Assembly (NCBI GenBank): GCA_964593455.1
Contig: CAZQHK010000031.1
Coordinates: forward strand, 1 to 52,245
Source: CAZQHK01 sp964593455
Lineage (GTDB): Bacteria > Muiribacteriota > CAYSPT01
Direction of reading: 5' to 3'
Length of the DNA stretch: 52,245 nt
The position numbers were made by a program, and so were the translations under genes. Shown here piece after piece: positions 25,644-34,892 of this stretch. The notes below the pieces were generated by a model. It had not been told where the DNA came from. It made no database searches and worked only from the letters and a program-made list of their open reading frames with translations. Within the stretch, counting starts at the first letter, position 1. Each line of letters begins with the position of its first letter.

Positions 25644-27026
25644 TTGTACGACGTGATCATTATCGGTGCTGGCATGTCGGGTTTGGCCGCGGGTATACGT
25701 TTGGCTTACTTTGACCGCAAGGTGCTGATATGTGAACAGCACACGGTCTCGGGCGGTCTCAACTCGTACTACCGGCGGCAGGGCCGGGTGCTCGATGTCG
25801 GACTTCACGCCATGACCAACTATGTCTCCCGAAAAAACCGGCGGGCACCGCTCAACAAGCTTTTGCGGCAGCTGAAACTGAAATGGGATGATTTCGATCT
25901 CGTCGAGCAGAACCATTCTTCAATTGCTTTCCCCGACTGCTCACTTTCTTTTTCAAACGATCTGGCGCTCTTCAAACAGGAGATAGCCGAGACCTTTCAG
26001 TCCCAGGTAGATTCGTTCGTCAAGTTGGTGGAACATATTGAAGAATACGATGCTTTAAACCTGCAGGACGGCGGTTTCCAGTCAGCCCGGAAGACCCTAG
26101 CCGGTTTCATATCCGATCCCCTGTTGGTGGAGATGCTGATGTGTCCCCTGATGTATTACGGGAGTGCCTGGGAAGACGACATGGATTTTTCCCAGTTTGC
26201 CATCATGTTCAGGTCCATCTTTTTGGAAGGTTTTTGCCGTCCCCGCAACGGGGTCATGACGATTATCAAGGTGTTAGAAGATAAATATCGCGCCTGCGGC
26301 GGGGAAGTAAGATTCCGTTCTGGGGTGGAAAAGATACTGGTCAAAAACGGACGGGCCGAAGGGGTGCGGTTGACAAACGGGGAAGAAATTAAAGCCGGCG
26401 TGGTCCTGTCTTCCGCCGGCCTATGCGAGACGGGTCATCTGGCCGGAGAAACAGTGGGAGCGGAGGAGGCCGGGCCTGGTTCAATGGGATTTACTGAGGT
26501 CATCCTTTTGCTGAATAAACCGCTTATCGAGACCGGTTACGAGACCACCATCACTTTTTTTAACGGTATGGACCGGTTTTCGTACCGGAGCCCGGAAGGG
26601 TTTGTCAGCCTGGCGAGCGGGGTGATCTGTTCTCCGGACAACTTCCGTTATGTTGAGGACGACCGGCCTGACCCAATTCTTCGGATCACGAATATGGCCG
26701 GCTATCGCCGCTGGAAAGATTGCAGCCGTGATGTGTACCGGCAGAAAAAAGAGGAATGGCTGGAAAAGATTATCCGCCGGGCCATAGACATCGTTCCCCT
26801 GGACCGTGATACCATAACCTACACCGATATGTTTACGCCCACCACCGTGGAGAAGTACACCGGGCATATCAACGGTGCCGTTTACGGTAGTCCGTATAAG
26901 TCCAAAGATGGGCGGACGGCTATTGAAAACCTCTATGTTTGTGGGACAGACCAGGGATTTCTCGGAATAGTGGGAGCCATGCTGAGCGGCATTTCCATGG
27001 CCAATCTTCACTGTTTGCAGGATTAG
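25644..27026 (+). CDS. CrtI/phytoene-desaturase-like FAD oxidoreductase, copy 1
   Basis: A 460-residue amine-oxidase/CrtI superfamily protein. The dinucleotide-binding motif 'IIIGAGMSGLAAG' is at the N-terminus, followed by 'EQHTVSGGLNSYYRRQGRVL' and a C-terminal 'LYVCGTDQGFLGIVGAMLSG' FAD signature. Members desaturate, saturate or isomerise long polyene or acyl chains. The TTG start has GGAGGGG upstream. A related gene follows after 14 bp and a FabG-like gene after that, so the substrate is probably a lipid or ACP-bound chain. Carotenoid synthesis is less likely, as no phytoene synthase is nearby. Confidence 0.8.
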   Translation: MYDVIIIGAGMSGLAAGIRLAYFDRKVLICEQHTVSGGLNSYYRRQGRVLDVGLHAMTNYVSRKNRRAPLNKLLRQLKLKWDDFDLVEQNHSSIAFPDCSLSFSNDLALFKQEIAETFQSQVDSFVKLVEHIEEYDALNLQDGGFQSARKTLAGFISDPLLVEMLMCPLMYYGSAWEDDMDFSQFAIMFRSIFLEGFCRPRNGVMTIIKVLEDKYRACGGEVRFRSGVEKILVKNGRAEGVRLTNGEEIKAGVVLSSAGLCETGHLAGETVGAEEAGPGSMGFTEVILLLNKPLIETGYETTITFFNGMDRFSYRSPEGFVSLASGVICSPDNFRYVEDDRPDPILRITNMAGYRRWKDCSRDVYRQKKEEWLEKIIRRAIDIVPLDRDTITYTDMFTPTTVEKYTGHINGAVYGSPYKSKDGRTAIENLYVCGTDQGFLGIVGAMLSGISMANLHCLQD

Positions 27027-27040
27027 GAGTGGATTATTAA

Positions 27041-28450
27041 ATGCTATACCGTTCACCGGACGGGATAAAAGACAGCTATGACGTGGTGGTAATCGGCGGC
27101 GGACTGGGAGGGTTAACCGGTGCCCAGGTGCTGGCTAAGAAGTTTGGCCGGCGGGTACTTTTGCTCGAACAGCACTTCAAGCTTGGCGGATTGGCGACCT
27201 GGTTCAACAGGAAAGGACACATTTTCGATGTCTCGCTTCACGGGTTTCCCGTCGGGATGAAAAAGACCTGCAAACGCTATTGGACGAAAGAGATCGCCGA
27301 CAGCATCGTTCAGCTCTCGGGAATACGGTTTGAAAACCCGCAGTTCTCTTTTACTACCACCTTTGACAAGACTGATTTCACTAACAAGCTGATAAACTAT
27401 TTTAATCTCGACCCGGCGGTGGTCGACCGGTTTTTCAAAACGCTTCGGGCTATGGATTATTTCCAGGGTGAAGAGAAGACGGTGGGGGAGCTTTTAGAGG
27501 AGTTTTTCCCCGGCCGCAACGACGTGGTCCGCCTGCTTATGGAACCGATCACCTATGCCAACGGTTCGACCCTCGACGAACCCGCTCTCACCTACGGTAT
27601 CGTCTTCTCCAACTTCATGAGCAAAGGAGTCTACACCTTCCAGGGAGGTACCGATCTCTTGATAGAGAAGATGCAAGAGGAGCTTCTGAGAAGCGGGGTT
27701 GATATCGGGATTTCCTGCCTGGCCGAAAAAATAGTGGTGGAAGATAAAACGGTGAAAGCGGTTGTTGCCGGCGGCCGCGAGATTCCCTGCCGTAGCGTTA
27801 TTTCCAACGGCAACCTCCTTACCACTATCAATAAATTGGTCGGCCCCGAGCACTTCAGAGACGAGTTCGTGACGGAAACCGGTGGTATCAGGCTCAATAA
27901 TTCGTCCTGCCAGGTGTACATGGGAGTCAGGGAAGGAGAGTCCATCCCCGATGTCGGCGACCTCATTTTTACCTCCGAGGAGCCGACTTTCATTCCCGAA
28001 AAACTCCGGGCCATGGACACCAAGAGCCGGACCTTCTCCATCTATTATCCCAAGACCCGGCCGGGCACCAACCGCTACTCCGTGGTAGCGTCCACCAATG
28101 CCAACTATGACGACTGGGCGGCTTTCACCGATGACGAATATGCTGCGGCCAAAGAGCAGTTGTGCAAAACGTCTCTGGAGTGCCTGGAAAAATTCATTCC
28201 CGGGGTACGGGAAAAGATTGATTATGTAGAAGCGGCCACCCCGAAAACGTTCAAACGATACACACTGCACGAGAAAGGGGCCAGTTTCGGAACCAAGTTC
28301 GAAGGACTGACGGCCAGTATGAACTTGCAGAAAGAGATTAACGGCTTGTATCACACCGGGTCGGTGGGGATAATAATGTCGGGTTGGCTGGGCGCGGCCA
28401 ACTACGGAGTCATCACCGCCAACGGCGTGGACGGGTACCTGATGTCGTGA
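27041..28450 (+). CDS. CrtI/phytoene-desaturase-like FAD oxidoreductase, copy 2
   Basis: A 469-residue paralogue of the preceding protein. It has 'VVVIGGGLGGLTGAQVLAKK' at residues 15-34, 'EQHFKLGGLATWFNRKGHIF' after it, and a C-terminal flavin-binding stretch ('SGWLGAANYGVITANGVDG'). The two differ clearly in the middle, so they likely act as different steps or as a heterodimer. CrtI-like pairs beside fatty-acid-type reductases are known from predicted ladderane clusters of anammox planctomycetes and from some deltaproteobacteria. I use that only as a hint. The ATG follows the first gene by 14 bp, with GGAG upstream. Confidence 0.8.
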   Translation: MLYRSPDGIKDSYDVVVIGGGLGGLTGAQVLAKKFGRRVLLLEQHFKLGGLATWFNRKGHIFDVSLHGFPVGMKKTCKRYWTKEIADSIVQLSGIRFENPQFSFTTTFDKTDFTNKLINYFNLDPAVVDRFFKTLRAMDYFQGEEKTVGELLEEFFPGRNDVVRLLMEPITYANGSTLDEPALTYGIVFSNFMSKGVYTFQGGTDLLIEKMQEELLRSGVDIGISCLAEKIVVEDKTVKAVVAGGREIPCRSVISNGNLLTTINKLVGPEHFRDEFVTETGGIRLNNSSCQVYMGVREGESIPDVGDLIFTSEEPTFIPEKLRAMDTKSRTFSIYYPKTRPGTNRYSVVASTNANYDDWAAFTDDEYAAAKEQLCKTSLECLEKFIPGVREKIDYVEAATPKTFKRYTLHEKGASFGTKFEGLTASMNLQKEINGLYHTGSVGIIMSGWLGAANYGVITANGVDGYLMS

Positions 28451-28463
28451 TAAGGAGCAAACC

Positions 28464-29204
28464 ATGGTCACGTTTGATTTTTCAGAAAAATTGATTGTTG
28501 TTACCGGCGGAACCAAAGGTATCGGCCGGGCTACCGCGGAGGCTTTCCTGGCCGCCGGCGGCCGGGTCGTGGTCACCTATGGATCGGACGCCGCGGCGGC
28601 CGAAACGTTTACAGCCGAGGACAGTACCGGCCGGCTTCAGACGGTGCAATGCGATGTGTCGGACTATGCCGCCGTAGAAAAGTTTTTTGGGGACCTGGAA
28701 GATAAGGGGGAAACGCTTGATATTCTGGTGAACAATGCCGGTATCAGGCGTGACTCGGTTTTAGCCATGATGGCTGAAGAGGACTGGCGGCGGGTTCTGG
28801 ACGTGAACCTGACCGGGGTTTACGCCATGTGCAAGTTCGCCGTCCAGAACATGATGCGGCAGCGCCGGGGCCGTATCATAACCGTCACCTCCCCGCAGCG
28901 TGAGTTCGGGTTCCAGGGGCAGGCCAACTACGCCGCCACCAAGGCCGGTGTGGTGGGTTTGACCCGGAGCCTCTCGAAGGAAGTAGCCAAACGGAAGATC
29001 ACCGTGAACTGTGTTTCTCCCGGATTTGTCGAGACCGATCTCATCAAAGACCTGCCGGAAGAACAACTGAAAGAGTACAAGAAGATGGTTCCGCTCAAGC
29101 GGTTCGGTAAAACATCCGAAGTGTCCCCGGTAGTGCTCTTCCTGGCTTCAGATGAGGCTTCTTATGTCACCGGTTCGGTCTGGGACGTCAACGGAGGACT
29201 TTAA
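28464..29204 (+). CDS. FabG-like 3-oxoacyl-ACP reductase (SDR)
   Basis: A 246-residue classical SDR. TGGTKGIG is at 14-21, NNAG near 90-93, and the catalytic triad is Ser143, Tyr156 and Lys160. Its likeness to FabG suggests reduction of a 3-oxoacyl chain on ACP or CoA. The ATG has AAGGAG 7 bases upstream and follows the second CrtI-like gene by 13 bp. The protein ends a few residues earlier than most FabG proteins, and its stop overlaps that of convergent neuB. It may supply or modify the chain for the CrtI-like pair or the ole enzymes. Confidence 0.85.
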   Translation: MVTFDFSEKLIVVTGGTKGIGRATAEAFLAAGGRVVVTYGSDAAAAETFTAEDSTGRLQTVQCDVSDYAAVEKFFGDLEDKGETLDILVNNAGIRRDSVLAMMAEEDWRRVLDVNLTGVYAMCKFAVQNMMRQRRGRIITVTSPQREFGFQGQANYAATKAGVVGLTRSLSKEVAKRKITVNCVSPGFVETDLIKDLPEEQLKEYKKMVPLKRFGKTSEVSPVVLFLASDEASYVTGSVWDVNGGL

Positions 29205-30247
29205 CCTTCAGCTAAATGACTTGAGGTGAGCTGAGTGCCGGCGGGTATGTTCTGCCGGGCGCGTTTTCCGATCACGGTTTTACGGCGGGACGGAGAGATT
29301 CCCGTACCCGGCCTGAGAGCGGATAGCATTTCTTCCCGGATAACGGTTCCCGCGGGGATCGCCACCCGGGCGACCAGGCTTTTCCTGACGATGATAAGAT
29401 TTTCCATCTCGCAGGCCGCGGGTCTTTTCACGCCGTCGCCGAGCGCTTTTTCCACCAGGCGCACTTTTTCTACCAGTTCTTTAAACCCGGCCGGGTTTAT
29501 CGAGGCCGCGTGATCGGGGCCGTTCATCGTCTGGTCCAGGGTCAGGTGCTTCTCGATAACGCCGGCTTCGAGGGCGACGGCTGCCAGCGCTATTTCGTAA
29601 CCCTGAGTGTGGTCCGAGAGACCCACCGGGTAACCGAAATTTTCCCTGAGTGTTACCAGAGCCCGCAGGTTGTACTCTTCAGCCGGGGCGGGGTAGGCGG
29701 TGACTGCGTGCAGCAGGATGAGCGGCGGTTGATCGCCCGTCTCCGGATACGCATCTTCGATGGCCCGGACGGCTTCCTCCACCTCCAGCAGAGTCCCCAT
29801 CCCGGTAGAGAGTACTATGGTTTTTCCCTTGGCGGCCACATGTCTCAGGAGCGGCAGATTGGTCAATTCCCCCGATCCGATTTTGAAAGCACTGACACCG
29901 ATGGAATCAAGGAAATCTGCGCTTTTTTCCTCGTCCGGAGTGGACAGAAACTCCAGTCCCCTGGTTTCTGAATAGGTCTTCAATTCGTTGAAAGCCGTCT
30001 TTGAAAGTTCGAGTTTTTTCAGCAGGGAAAACTGGTCGGCGGTATCATTCCCGGCAGCCTGGTAGGGGGCCAGCGGCGCACCGGGTACCACTACTTCTTC
30101 GGTGACCCAGGTCTGGAACTTCACGGCGTCGGCGCCCGCATCGGCGGCGGCATCGATCAGTTTCCTCGCCAACTCGATCCGGCCGTTGTGGTTGACCCCG
30201 GCCTCGGCGATAATAAACGTTGAGCGGCCACAATTATCCAGGCTCAT
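29201..30247 (-). CDS. neuB: NeuB-family sialic/legionaminic acid synthase
   Basis: A 348-residue protein that condenses phosphoenolpyruvate with an N-acyl-hexosamine to give a nonulosonic acid. The TIM-barrel part has 'IIAEAGVNHNG', 'AVKFQTW', 'FKIGSGEL', 'GLSDHT' and 'EKHLTLD'; the last 60 residues form the antifreeze-like SAF domain. NeuB, LegI and PseI cannot be told apart firmly, but the neighbouring UDP-GlcNAc 2-epimerase of NeuC/LegG type favours the sialic or legionaminic branch. It overlaps the radical SAM gene by 4 bp. No CMP-sugar synthetase is in the window. Confidence 0.88.
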   Translation of the reverse strand: MSLDNCGRSTFIIAEAGVNHNGRIELARKLIDAAADAGADAVKFQTWVTEEVVVPGAPLAPYQAAGNDTADQFSLLKKLELSKTAFNELKTYSETRGLEFLSTPDEEKSADFLDSIGVSAFKIGSGELTNLPLLRHVAAKGKTIVLSTGMGTLLEVEEAVRAIEDAYPETGDQPPLILLHAVTAYPAPAEEYNLRALVTLRENFGYPVGLSDHTQGYEIALAAVALEAGVIEKHLTLDQTMNGPDHAASINPAGFKELVEKVRLVEKALGDGVKRPAACEMENLIIVRKSLVARVAIPAGTVIREEMLSALRPGTGISPSRRKTVIGKRARQNIPAGTQLTSSHLAEG

Positions 30248-31875
30248 GACTTTTCCTCCTGCCTTCCCACCATGGTCGTCCCATGCTTTTTCAGTCGTTC
30301 ACGGGCTTCCCGGTGATCCGGATTAAGGTCCAGGGTAATTTGCCAGTATCGCAGCGCTTTTTGAATATTTCCTATCTTCAGGTAAGCTTCGCCCAGGTAG
30401 AAGTTGGCAAAATCGAAGTGTGGATAATGTTTGATAACCATCAAAAAGCTTTCGATGGCCCGGGTAGGATCGTATTTGAGCAGATTGGTATTGTGTTTGA
30501 AATTGACGTCGATGATGGCATCCTCACGCAGCGTTTCCACGTCCCCGGGTGAAAATTCGGGCGTGCTTATCACTGCCCGGTGAAAACTTCTTACCGGATC
30601 GAAATCTTCTTCGGTCATATACCCTTTTTCGATGCATTCCCGGAACATTTCCGTTCCGGGAAGTGGGGCGGCGACAAAGAAATGCGCCCAATCGAGCTCG
30701 AGCGACCTGGCGTAATCAATGGTCTTGCGCATGGTCTTAATGGTTTCCCCGGGATAACCCAGAATGAAAAATCCCCGTGATTCCATTCCCAGTTCCCGCA
30801 GTTTACTCACCAGTCCCGGTACCCGTTCTAATTTAACCGGTTTCCTCATGAGCTTGCTAAGTACCCACTGGCTGCCGCTTTCGATGGCCAGAGAGACCGA
30901 GTAGCAGCCTGAGTCTCTCATTATTTCCAACAGTTCTTCGTCCAGAGAGAAAACTGCCATCCCGGTGGGGACCGTCCAGGTCAGTCCGGGGAAACGGTTC
31001 GTGAGTCCCGCAAAAAGCTGAACCGCCCGCTGCCGGTCGGCGGTCAGGTTGTCGTCTTCAAAATGGATCTCCTTGATTCCATAGGTCTCGACCAGGTGCG
31101 ATATTTCGTCGAGCACGTTACCGGCTGATCGTTTACGCTGCCGGTTTCCCCAGTGGTTGCCCAGGGCGCAGAACGTGCACCTGGCCGAGCAGCCGCGGGA
31201 AGTAATCATCTGGGTAAATGGCAGGTTCTTGAATCCGCTGTGGGGGGTCGCCAAATCCAGGTATTTTCTCATAGGAAAGAGGTGCCGGGCCGGGAAGGGA
31301 AGAGAATCGAGGTTTTCCAGGAACTGTTTCCGGACCGTTGCCCGGTACTGTCCGTCCTCCAGGAAAGCAACTCCCTGGACCACGCCCGGATTATCGAGAT
31401 TTGTGATAAGTTCTCTGAAGGTCTGTTCGCCTTCACCGAGCACGATGTAATCGACCTCGGGATGTTCCTCGAGGAGTTTTTGCGGTCTCGTGCCGGGATG
31501 GACGCCTCCCAGGACCGTGACGATTTCCGGGTTGCTTTTTTTGGCGATACGGCAGATATTTACGGCATCTGTTTCCTGGGCGGCAAACAGGCAGCTTACT
31601 CCTACTACATCAGGGTTTTCTTTAACTAACCGTCTCTCAATTTCGCTGTCTGAAAGACCGAATCTGATCAGGCCATGTTCTTCCTGAGGATCGTTTACGT
31701 CTCCCTCGATCAGGGCATCAAGAACTGCTACGTCGGCCACGTTATCCTCGATAAGGGCCGCCGCCAGGTAGGCGAGACCAAGTGGAAAAAACGGGCTGAC
31801 CCTGACCCGGTCCGATGAGAAATCGCAGGGCCGGGTAACCGGTGGAAAAACGAGCTGAACCTTCCGGGGGGTCAC
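30244..31875 (-). CDS. B12-binding radical SAM protein with TPR tail
   Basis: A 543-residue protein. The N-terminal 150 residues form a cobalamin-binding domain ('VLGGVHPGTRPQKLLEEHPE' and 'YIVLGEGEQTFREL' are typical). The radical SAM cluster is Cys229-x3-Cys233-x2-Cys236 in 'SRGCSARCTFC'. The C-terminal 50 residues contain a TPR ('LGEAYLKIGNIQKALRYWQI'). Such enzymes methylate or rearrange unreactive carbons. It lies between neuC and neuB with 4-bp overlaps on both sides and starts with GTG, so it probably acts on the same glycan or its lipid carrier. The substrate is unknown. Confidence 0.85.
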   Translation of the reverse strand: MTPRKVQLVFPPVTRPCDFSSDRVRVSPFFPLGLAYLAAALIEDNVADVAVLDALIEGDVNDPQEEHGLIRFGLSDSEIERRLVKENPDVVGVSCLFAAQETDAVNICRIAKKSNPEIVTVLGGVHPGTRPQKLLEEHPEVDYIVLGEGEQTFRELITNLDNPGVVQGVAFLEDGQYRATVRKQFLENLDSLPFPARHLFPMRKYLDLATPHSGFKNLPFTQMITSRGCSARCTFCALGNHWGNRQRKRSAGNVLDEISHLVETYGIKEIHFEDDNLTADRQRAVQLFAGLTNRFPGLTWTVPTGMAVFSLDEELLEIMRDSGCYSVSLAIESGSQWVLSKLMRKPVKLERVPGLVSKLRELGMESRGFFILGYPGETIKTMRKTIDYARSLELDWAHFFVAAPLPGTEMFRECIEKGYMTEEDFDPVRSFHRAVISTPEFSPGDVETLREDAIIDVNFKHNTNLLKYDPTRAIESFLMVIKHYPHFDFANFYLGEAYLKIGNIQKALRYWQITLDLNPDHREARERLKKHGTTMVGRQEEKS

Positions 31876-33065
31876 CGGTTTTCATCCTTTCCAGGAATTT
31901 TGTCAGGCCAGGAAAGATCGACGAATTTCTTGGTAAACAGTTTTTCTCCAAGCGGTACCGATTTAAGCACCTGTGTTATCTTTTCCGCGGCCCGGCCGTC
32001 CCCGTAAGGGTTGACGATTCCAGCGCAGTTCTTCCTGAAAGAAGTGGAACAGGCTCGTTTCAACTCCCGTGCGATGATCTTCTTATCGAACGGTGCGCAG
32101 ATAGTGTTGCCGCCGCTCACGCGGCTCAACTGCCTTTGGCCCACGTGCAGGAAAGGAAGTCCGAAACTGGGAGCTTCCACGATCCCGCTTGATGAGTTAC
32201 CAACCATGGCGCCCGCGTATGTAAGTAGACTCAGGTATTTTTTTTGTCCGAGGCACGAGAAAATACCGGTTTCTTCCCGGTGCCGGCAGAACTGTTTGAT
32301 TTGCCGTTTGATAACGTGATTGCCGGCATCGGCGTTGGGGTACGTGAAGATGATTGGGCCAGGGTATCGGTTAAGCCCACCGAGTAGGGTATCAATCTGG
32401 TTTTTCGTCGATTCCAAATCGGCGGTCTCGGGATGGTAAGTCACTACCAGTGTCTGCCGGTTGACCGGGACGCCGAGATCCTTTTCCAGTTGCCGGCGGG
32501 ACAATGGTTTTAAGTTCCTGATGGCGTCGAGATTGAGTTCACCCACGGTGTGGACACGCCAGGGTTCTTCTCCCATCTGCCGCAGGCGGCGGCCGTGTTC
32601 GGGGAGAGCGGCGAAATGAAGGTGGCTCATCTTGGTTACCGCATGCCGTATCAGTTCGTCCGCCACTCCTTCGGTAACGTCTCCGCCCGAGATATGGGCC
32701 ACGGGAATCGAGTTCACCATTGCGGCCTGAACCGAAGCCAGAATTTCATAGCGGTCTCCCAGGACGACCAGGATGTCCGGGGTAATTCGTGACAGGCAGT
32801 CGGTCATTCCTATTATACCGAGCCCGATAGATTTCCCTATCCCCACACCGGAGCCGGACGACAGAAGCATTTCAACCGTTTCGACCGCCGTCCATCGATC
32901 CTGGTAAACACGGTTAGCCGTAGAACCGAACTCGGGAGACGGGTGAGATCCGGTGACGATGAGCGAAAGCCGAAAACGGTCGTCCTCGTCCAGTTGTTTT
33001 AAAAGCCAGTATAGAAGATCGTACTCCGCCCGGGAGCCGGTCACCACCCCAATGTGCCGTGTCAA
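31872..33065 (-). CDS. neuC: NeuC/LegG-type UDP-GlcNAc 2-epimerase (hydrolysing)
   Basis: A 397-residue GT-B fold enzyme. The N-terminus 'GVVTGSRAEYDLLYWLL' is the NeuC/LegG signature. 'VVLGDRYEILAS' and 'HISGGDVTEG' follow, and 'MVGNSSSGIVEAPSFGLP' is the UDP-binding region. It releases ManNAc (or the diacetamido analogue) from the UDP-sugar, the substrate for NeuB. The TTG start has GAGAGGA 8 bases upstream, and this Shine-Dalgarno borders an RNA structure in the leader. It begins the neuC - radical SAM - neuB operon. Confidence 0.88.
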   Translation of the reverse strand: MTRHIGVVTGSRAEYDLLYWLLKQLDEDDRFRLSLIVTGSHPSPEFGSTANRVYQDRWTAVETVEMLLSSGSGVGIGKSIGLGIIGMTDCLSRITPDILVVLGDRYEILASVQAAMVNSIPVAHISGGDVTEGVADELIRHAVTKMSHLHFAALPEHGRRLRQMGEEPWRVHTVGELNLDAIRNLKPLSRRQLEKDLGVPVNRQTLVVTYHPETADLESTKNQIDTLLGGLNRYPGPIIFTYPNADAGNHVIKRQIKQFCRHREETGIFSCLGQKKYLSLLTYAGAMVGNSSSGIVEAPSFGLPFLHVGQRQLSRVSGGNTICAPFDKKIIARELKRACSTSFRKNCAGIVNPYGDGRAAEKITQVLKSVPLGEKLFTKKFVDLSWPDKIPGKDENR

Positions 33066-33075
33066 TTGTCTGTCC

Positions 33076-33134
33076 TCTCAACAACCGGGTTTTGATGCAC
33101 CATTTAAAGGATGTTGAGACTGGTTCACCCGGTT
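33076..33134 (-). promoter_or_regulatory. Interleaved inverted repeats in the neuC leader
   Basis: Two perfect pairings interleave just upstream of neuC: 7 bp (33076-33082 with 33113-33119) and 8 bp (33083-33090 with 33127-33134). The order A-B-A'-B' implies either a pseudoknot or two competing hairpins. On the RNA, one strand of the 7-bp helix (GTTGAGA) runs into the neuC ribosome-binding site, so the fold could gate translation. No known riboswitch was recognised. Confidence 0.4.
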
Positions 33135-33181
33135 ACTTCTCTACCATACGCTGTTGCAATGAAACTTTCAAGTGACCATGA

Positions 33182-34807
33182 TCAGGATAGCGGTAGGCCG
33201 AAATGACGAGCATAGCCGGCCCAATAGGGAGAATCCTTTATGATCTCGAAGTAACGATCCATTGATTTTCTTTCTCGATCAAGGTCTTTCAGTTTCCGGT
33301 AGCACATTGACGAAAAATAGTGGGCAAAGGCATGGTCTGCAACTCGTTTGATGACATCTTCAAACCCGACCAGGGCAAGATCCTCCCGTCCATTTTTGAG
33401 GTCGTAATTCTCAACGAAATTGACTTCAAGATTAATTAAGTATCTCAATTCCTCTATTTCTTCGGGAGATGAATGTGATAGCTTGATAGTGCACTTACCG
33501 TAGTGAAAATCCTCCATTTTGTCCGATAAGAGAAGATTGTCTTCCCGGCATATTTTAAAGAGTTCACTTCCGGCAATCGGAGTAGCGATCATGATGGCGA
33601 CCCAGTTAAAACCTGCCTCCTTCATGAACCGGACGCTTTCAAATATCTCATCCTTACTCTCTCCTGGGAATCCGATGATGAAGAAGGCCCGTATGTACAT
33701 GTCCTTTCTCCTCAAGCGTGCAACGACATTCTCAACCATTGACAGGTTTCGGTATGGCTTGTGAATTATTTCATTAAGCACTCGTTAGCTTCCGGATTCC
33801 ACCGCCAGGGTAGCCATTTTAAGTCCGGCTTTTTTCATCGCTTCGATCATCTCGTCGCTCAGATGCTTAATTGTGAGCCCGTTCGGGAACTCTATTACCA
33901 ACCCTTCCCGGGCCAAGCCATCCAGTATCTGAAGGGCGTTCTGCTTCCGGCTGAGAAAGAGATCATCTTCGATAAGAATGATGCTGACTCCATACGTTTC
34001 CTTCAACCGGCGAATGTCTTCGAGGATACGACTCGGACTGTGATAGCGTACTCTCCGGCCATGCACTGTGTGAGAAGAACAGAAATTGCATCGATAAGGA
34101 CATCCTCGTGAAGTCATGATCGATGCGGTGATCTCTTCTTTTTTCTTTTCACCGTGATACCGGTTGGATTTCTGGTAACGGCCGAACTCAATCAGGTCGT
34201 ACCTCAAAAACGGAATTTCATCAAGGTCATCGATGAGTTTCATAACCGGGATTTCATCTGCCTGTAACCGTTTGCGTGTTGTCCAGCCGGGCGCCTGTTC
34301 GAGATAAATCAGTTTGTCTTTGGCCTGAATCAAGTCGAGGAAAGAGATTTCTCCTTCACCGACCGCGATAGCGTCGATTGATGGAGCGAGATCGAATACA
34401 TACGAGCCTATATTTGTCGGCACGCCTCCACCAGTGACAACCAGCACTCCGGGCCACAGGTTCTTTGCCGACTCCGCAATGGAGGAAAGGTATGCGGCAT
34501 TGGAATTGAATATTGCTGAAATCCCGACGAGGTCGAACTTTTTGTCTTGTCCCACGTTTTGCAGGCATGAGATCAGCCACGAATTCCAGTCTATTTTTCC
34601 CCCGGATTCAATACGGTCCGAGAGTTCGATGTTCAAATCGAGCACCGAAAAATGTACGTCGACGTGTTTCCCGACGTAGGCGGCAATTGACAAAATCCCT
34701 ATCGGGACAGAACTGTTGGTTGCACATTGATGTCGCGGGTTATCGCTTGTCAGTTCCTCGATTGAAATCAATGGAGGAACGACGAATAACACATGGAGTT
34801 TCTTCAT
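33182..34807 (-). pseudogene. B12-binding radical SAM gene with an in-frame stop
   Basis: Two adjacent reading frames form one 541-codon gene broken only by TAA at 33785-33787 (codon 341). The first part has a cobalamin domain and the CxxxCxxC cluster ('SRGCPYRCNFC'). The second continues the radical SAM barrel ('YIRAFFIIGFPGESKDEIFE') and ends with a TPR-like tail. At the break the protein reads ESGS-stop-RVLNEI, where the paralogue at 30-32 kb has ESGSQ. A single CAA-to-TAA change explains it. No other damage is seen, so this is either recent inactivation, a sequencing error or recoding. The ATG has GGAGG upstream. Confidence 0.8.
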
Positions 34808-34892
34808 TGGTTACCTCCAGACCCTCTTCAGCGATTTAGGCCGCTAAACCAGCGAATGACCAGGATCATCAACAACTGTTCCTGGAGCGACA

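Noticed and set aside
27494..28576. Minus-strand open frame opposite the second CrtI-like gene
   Set aside because: It is an antisense shadow of a gene with clear FAD-binding motifs and a good ribosome-binding site.
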